A DNA stretch of 61,772 nt from Actinophytocola sp. (GTDB lineage Bacteria; Actinomycetota; Actinomycetes; Mycobacteriales; Pseudonocardiaceae): assembly GCF_009379765.1 (NCBI RefSeq), contig NZ_WHTD01000032.1, positions 1-61,772 on the forward strand. The letters run 5' to 3'. Within the stretch, counting starts at the first letter, position 1. Each line of letters begins with the position of its first letter. A model generated the notes under the pieces. That model did no database searches. It saw only the letters and a list, made by a program, of their open reading frames with translations, and had not been told where the DNA came from. Positions 59,408 to 61,772 of this stretch are shown here, one piece after another. The position numbers and the translations under genes were made by a program.

Positions 59408-59503
59408 GCTTCGCCGGACGACCCAGGGGAGAAGTGGGGGAGACAGGTCGTCCGGGCACGAGTCGCGGGTTCGGGGGAGCCCCGCGCTCGTGGTCCGCGG
59501 TGT

Positions 59504-59875
59504 TCAGCAGCCGGGGGCCTTGAGCATGCCGAAGGTCGACGGCTCGGCGAGCACGATCGGCCTGCGCATCGGCGTGGTCACCTCGACGGCCGTCGGCTCG
59601 TCGTCGGTGGCCACGAGGCACAGGTGCGCGGACAGGTACGCGCGGCAGGGTGCGGGGGTGCGGCCAAACCTGGTGGTGCGGCAGCTCGGGCAGCGGCCGA
59701 ACTGGTCGGGCTCGTGCTCGTCGAGCACGGCCTTGAGCGCCTCGACGAGGCGCGGGAGCTCGCTGCGCGCCATGGAGGCGGCGGTGCGCTCGTCGCCGAA
59801 CTGTGCGCGGTGCGTGATGTCGGCCAGGTAGTCGGCCAGGGACGCCTCGAGCTGACCGAAGATCGGACTACTCAC
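59504..59875 (-). CDS. Small Cys-containing protein, paralogue of 17033-17356
   Basis: 123 aa. Helical first half (LEASLADYLADITHRAQFGD), then GRCPSCRTTRFGRTPAPCRAY and a further Cys in SAHLC. The C-x2-C ... PC pattern matches the protein at 17033. GTG start with AGGGAG upstream. It is divergent from the XRE regulator across 330 bp, which suggests a functional link. Confidence 0.65.
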   Translation of the reverse strand: MSSPIFGQLEASLADYLADITHRAQFGDERTAASMARSELPRLVEALKAVLDEHEPDQFGRCPSCRTTRFGRTPAPCRAYLSAHLCLVATDDEPTAVEVTTPMRRPIVLAEPSTFGMLKAPGC

Positions 59876-60205
59876 CGTGACTCCCTTGGGTCCGGCGGTA
59901 GCAGGGCGCTAACCTGACCACGTCCGAGTTGCGGCCTCGCGGTTCGTGCGTCAATTTGCAACCCCAGTGTGCTTTGGTCGGTGTGTCTTTGGCTGACGCC
60001 TAGGACTCGATTAGCAGCTTGCGACGAGACACCCGCAAATTGCAAGTTGCACTACCCGATCGGGTGATACGGATTGGGGTTCTGTGGAATTGATTACCGA
60101 GTGCATGCATCCTGTCCGTGGTTTCTGCGATTGCGCGGCGGTTGCCCGGCGTACGGATGAGAGCATCGACCCAGTCCAGTCCTCGACCGAGGTGAGGTGA
60201 TCCGG
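59876..60205. promoter_or_regulatory. Regulatory region between the Cys protein and XRE genes
   Basis: Contains TTTGCAA (59955-59961), GCAAATTGCAAGTTGCA (60035-60051) and the perfect palindrome CCCGATCGGG (60055-60064). AT-richer than its surroundings. The XRE gene is preceded by a GAGGTGAGG purine run. No further gene seen. Confidence 0.5.
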
Positions 60206-61054
60206 GTGGCACGAGGTCCGAGCCCGACGGTGCGCCGCCGGCGGCTCGCCAGTGAGCTCCGCCGGCTCCGCGAGGCCGCCGAGCTGACCATCGACGAGGT
60301 CGGTGAGAAGCTCGAGTGCTCGGCGTCCAAGATCAGTCGCATCGAGACGGGCCACGTCGGGGTCACCCCCCGCGACGTCCGGGACATGCTCGAGGTCTAC
60401 GGGATCGAGGACGACGAACGTGAGGCGCTCGTGCAGCTGTCGCGCGAGGCCCGCAAGAAGGGGTGGTGGCACGCCTACAACGAGGTGTTCACCGGCTCCT
60501 TCGTCGGCCTGGAGTCCGACGCGTCCTCTCTGCACACCCACCAGGCCTTGCTGGTCCCGGGCCTGATGCAGACCGAGGGCTACATGCGCGCGGTCATCCG
60601 CGCGATCCGCCCGGACGCGGGCGAGGCCGATGTGGAACGCCGGGTCACGGCACGGGTGACCAGGCAGAAACTGCTCACCGACCCGAACCCGCCCGCGTAC
60701 TGGGCGGTGCTCGACGAGGCCGTGCTGCACCGCACGGTCGGCAGCCCGGAGATCATGCGGGCGCAGCTCGAGCGGCTGGTCGAGCTGGCGGCGCTGCCGC
60801 ACGTCACGCTCCAGGTGGTGCCGTTCGCGGCCGGGGCCCATGCCGGCATGGAGTGTCCGTTCCTCATCCTGGGGTTCCCCGAACAGGCCGATCCCGATGT
60901 CGTGTATGTCGAGAACACCACATCTGGTGTCTACTTGGAACAGCCGTCGGACGTGCATCGGTATACGTTGATGTTCGACCATTTGCGTGCAGCGGCGTTG
61001 AAACCTGACGACACCGTTGTAATGGTTGAGCGGGCGGCCGACCGGCTCGCCTAG
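60206..61054 (+). CDS. XRE-family regulator with DUF5753 domain
   Basis: 282 aa. HTH near residues 10-60 (LASELRRLREAAELTIDEVG, CSASKISRIETGHVGV), then the DUF5753 domain (VPGLMQTEGYMRAVI, LDEAVLHRTVGSPEIM, VQVVPF-like LQVVPFAAGAH, YVENTTSGVYLEQPSDV). This is the WhiJ-like family abundant in Streptomyces and relatives, usually paired with DUF397 as here. GTG at 60206 or 60197. Confidence 0.9.
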   Translation: MARGPSPTVRRRRLASELRRLREAAELTIDEVGEKLECSASKISRIETGHVGVTPRDVRDMLEVYGIEDDEREALVQLSREARKKGWWHAYNEVFTGSFVGLESDASSLHTHQALLVPGLMQTEGYMRAVIRAIRPDAGEADVERRVTARVTRQKLLTDPNPPAYWAVLDEAVLHRTVGSPEIMRAQLERLVELAALPHVTLQVVPFAAGAHAGMECPFLILGFPEQADPDVVYVENTTSGVYLEQPSDVHRYTLMFDHLRAAALKPDDTVVMVERAADRLA

Positions 61055-61078
61055 CGTCGATTTCGAGAGGAGCAGAGG

Positions 61079-61285
61079 GTGACCGTTTCTGACCTGACAG
61101 GCGCCATCTGGCGCAAGAGCAGCCGTAGCGGTGCGGGCAACGACTGTGTCGAGCTTGTCGTGGCCGGAATCGGCGCAGCCGTTCGTGACTCCAAGAACCC
61201 GGAAGCCGGCCACATCGCGTTCGAAGGAACCGGGTGGCACGCTTTCGTGGGAGTCCTGAAGGGGGGGCGTCTCGACAACGCCTGA
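61079..61285 (+). CDS. DUF397 domain protein
   Basis: 68 aa. IWRKSSRSGAGNDCVELVV and AVRDSKNPEAGHIAF are the DUF397 signature. Small partner of the XRE regulator 24 bp upstream. The pair is often described as a regulatory or toxin-antitoxin-like module; function not proven. GTG with GAGGAG upstream. Confidence 0.92.
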   Translation: MTVSDLTGAIWRKSSRSGAGNDCVELVVAGIGAAVRDSKNPEAGHIAFEGTGWHAFVGVLKGGRLDNA

Positions 61286-61558
61286 CGCGTCCCCCGGGCT
61301 GCGCCGGCTCTTTCACGGTTTTCCGACATCAATGATCATCGACTGATCACCTGGCAGGTGCTCTCCAGACCCTGGAGCACCGGCTTCTTTCCCGGCCTTA
61401 CGCGGGCCTCAGCCCCGCGGGCCATCCCTTACCCCACCCCTTACCGGTATTCGCCGCTGGGTAAGGCCCTGCCCGCGCCAGCAGTGCGTGACCTTCCGAT
61501 GCCCCGCGTCCGGCCTCAGGACGAGTCTCGACCTCAGCATCCAGCAGAGGAGATCGAG
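61286..61558 (+). other. Intergenic region with terminator-like hairpin
   Basis: GGTGCTCTCCA-GACCC-TGGAGCACC (61357-61381) forms a bulged hairpin after the DUF397 gene. Otherwise no gene is recognised. Confidence 0.45.
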
Positions 61559-61678
61559 ATGAACGTGACTCCGGAGATCGTCCGGGCCGAGATGGACTAC
61601 CGGGTCGAGCGGGCCCTCGCCGGCACCGCCCTCAGGGCGCTGCGCAAAGTCGTTTCTGCTGATCATGGTGTGTGTTGA
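61559..61678 (+). CDS. Small protein, probably truncated by an insertion
   Basis: 39 aa: MNVTPEIVRAEMDYRVERAL, then AGTALRALRKVV, then a short tail SADHGVC. AGGAGA lies before the ATG. The N-terminus resembles a family of short actinobacterial proteins; the tail is read from what appears to be the end of an insertion sequence, so the natural C-terminus is probably lost. Confidence 0.5.
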   Translation: MNVTPEIVRAEMDYRVERALAGTALRALRKVVSADHGVC

Positions 61679-61772
61679 GGGTTTTGGTGCAGGCGGAGGA
61701 TGGTGAAGATCAGGTGTGGGTTGTTGCGGATCTTTCGGATGGTGGCGGCGATTTTGGTGTGCCCGGTTTGAC
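61663..61772 (-). mobile_element. Transposase C-terminus, cut by the window edge
   Basis: On the minus strand a frame entering from the right edge reads QTGHTKIAATIRKIRNNPHL and then IFTILRLHQNPQHTP, stop at 61663. It looks like the end of an IS4-like transposase, though family assignment is tentative with so few residues. Confidence 0.45.

Overview
This is a high-GC actinobacterial chromosome segment. The split his cluster, trp genes with the Trp-associated membrane protein and lgt, gltBD, DUF397/XRE pairs and abundant GTG starts fit the Pseudonocardiales best (an inference from gene content, not a database match). No tRNA, rRNA or CRISPR array was recognised.

Layout. 1-2.8 kb is an insertion-sequence graveyard: an IS110-like N-terminus, a broken IS982-family transposase, an IS256-family transposase with an internal deletion followed by an overlapping GNAT gene, and a second IS982 tail. 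3.0-8.0 kb holds a nitrilase-fold hydrolase, a family-5 solute-binding lipoprotein with a class V PLP enzyme, and a secreted M14 carboxypeptidase. 8.2-22.1 kb carries histidine biosynthesis in three blocks (hisDCB, hisH-hisA, hisF-hisI), separated by GNAT/TetR, DUF1992, SoxR, a split transketolase, two exported proteins, a PPOX oxidoreductase and a TetR-linked ABC exporter. 23.0-29.9 kb carries trpE, the Trp-associated membrane protein, trpC, trpB, trpA and lgt. There is no trpF; the hisA product looks like dual-function PriA, which would fill that gap. 29.9-31.8 kb is a two-gene dehydrogenase operon under a KstR-like palindrome.

32.2-35.2 kb is a BtuFCD-type importer behind a cobalamin riboswitch. 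35.3-43.6 kb looks like a beta-glucan utilisation regulon: a LacI (CebR-like) repressor, GH1 beta-glucosidase, ABC sugar importer, broken DUF1996 protein and secreted GH16-CBM6 glucanase, with matching palindromic operators at two promoters. 44.0-50.1 kb is gltBD. 50.2-61.8 kb carries a VOC protein, two adjacent MITE-like elements, a frameshifted aromatic amino acid lyase, a secreted trypsin-like protease, a class IV aminotransferase, DUF2461, pyk, an acyl-CoA thioesterase, a PBP4-type carboxypeptidase, an XRE-DUF397 pair, and a transposase end cut by the right edge.

The most interesting signals are repeats. Two inverted-repeat elements end in CTAG-GTGTC; a 45-bp version lies between convergent genes so that its CTAG ends supply both stop codons. 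A second palindrome family supplies an identical Met-Pro-stop end to two unrelated genes. A third family supplies starts and forms five 30-bp tandem units inside hisI. Many genes have a TAnnnT box 6-8 nt before the start codon, suggesting leaderless transcription.
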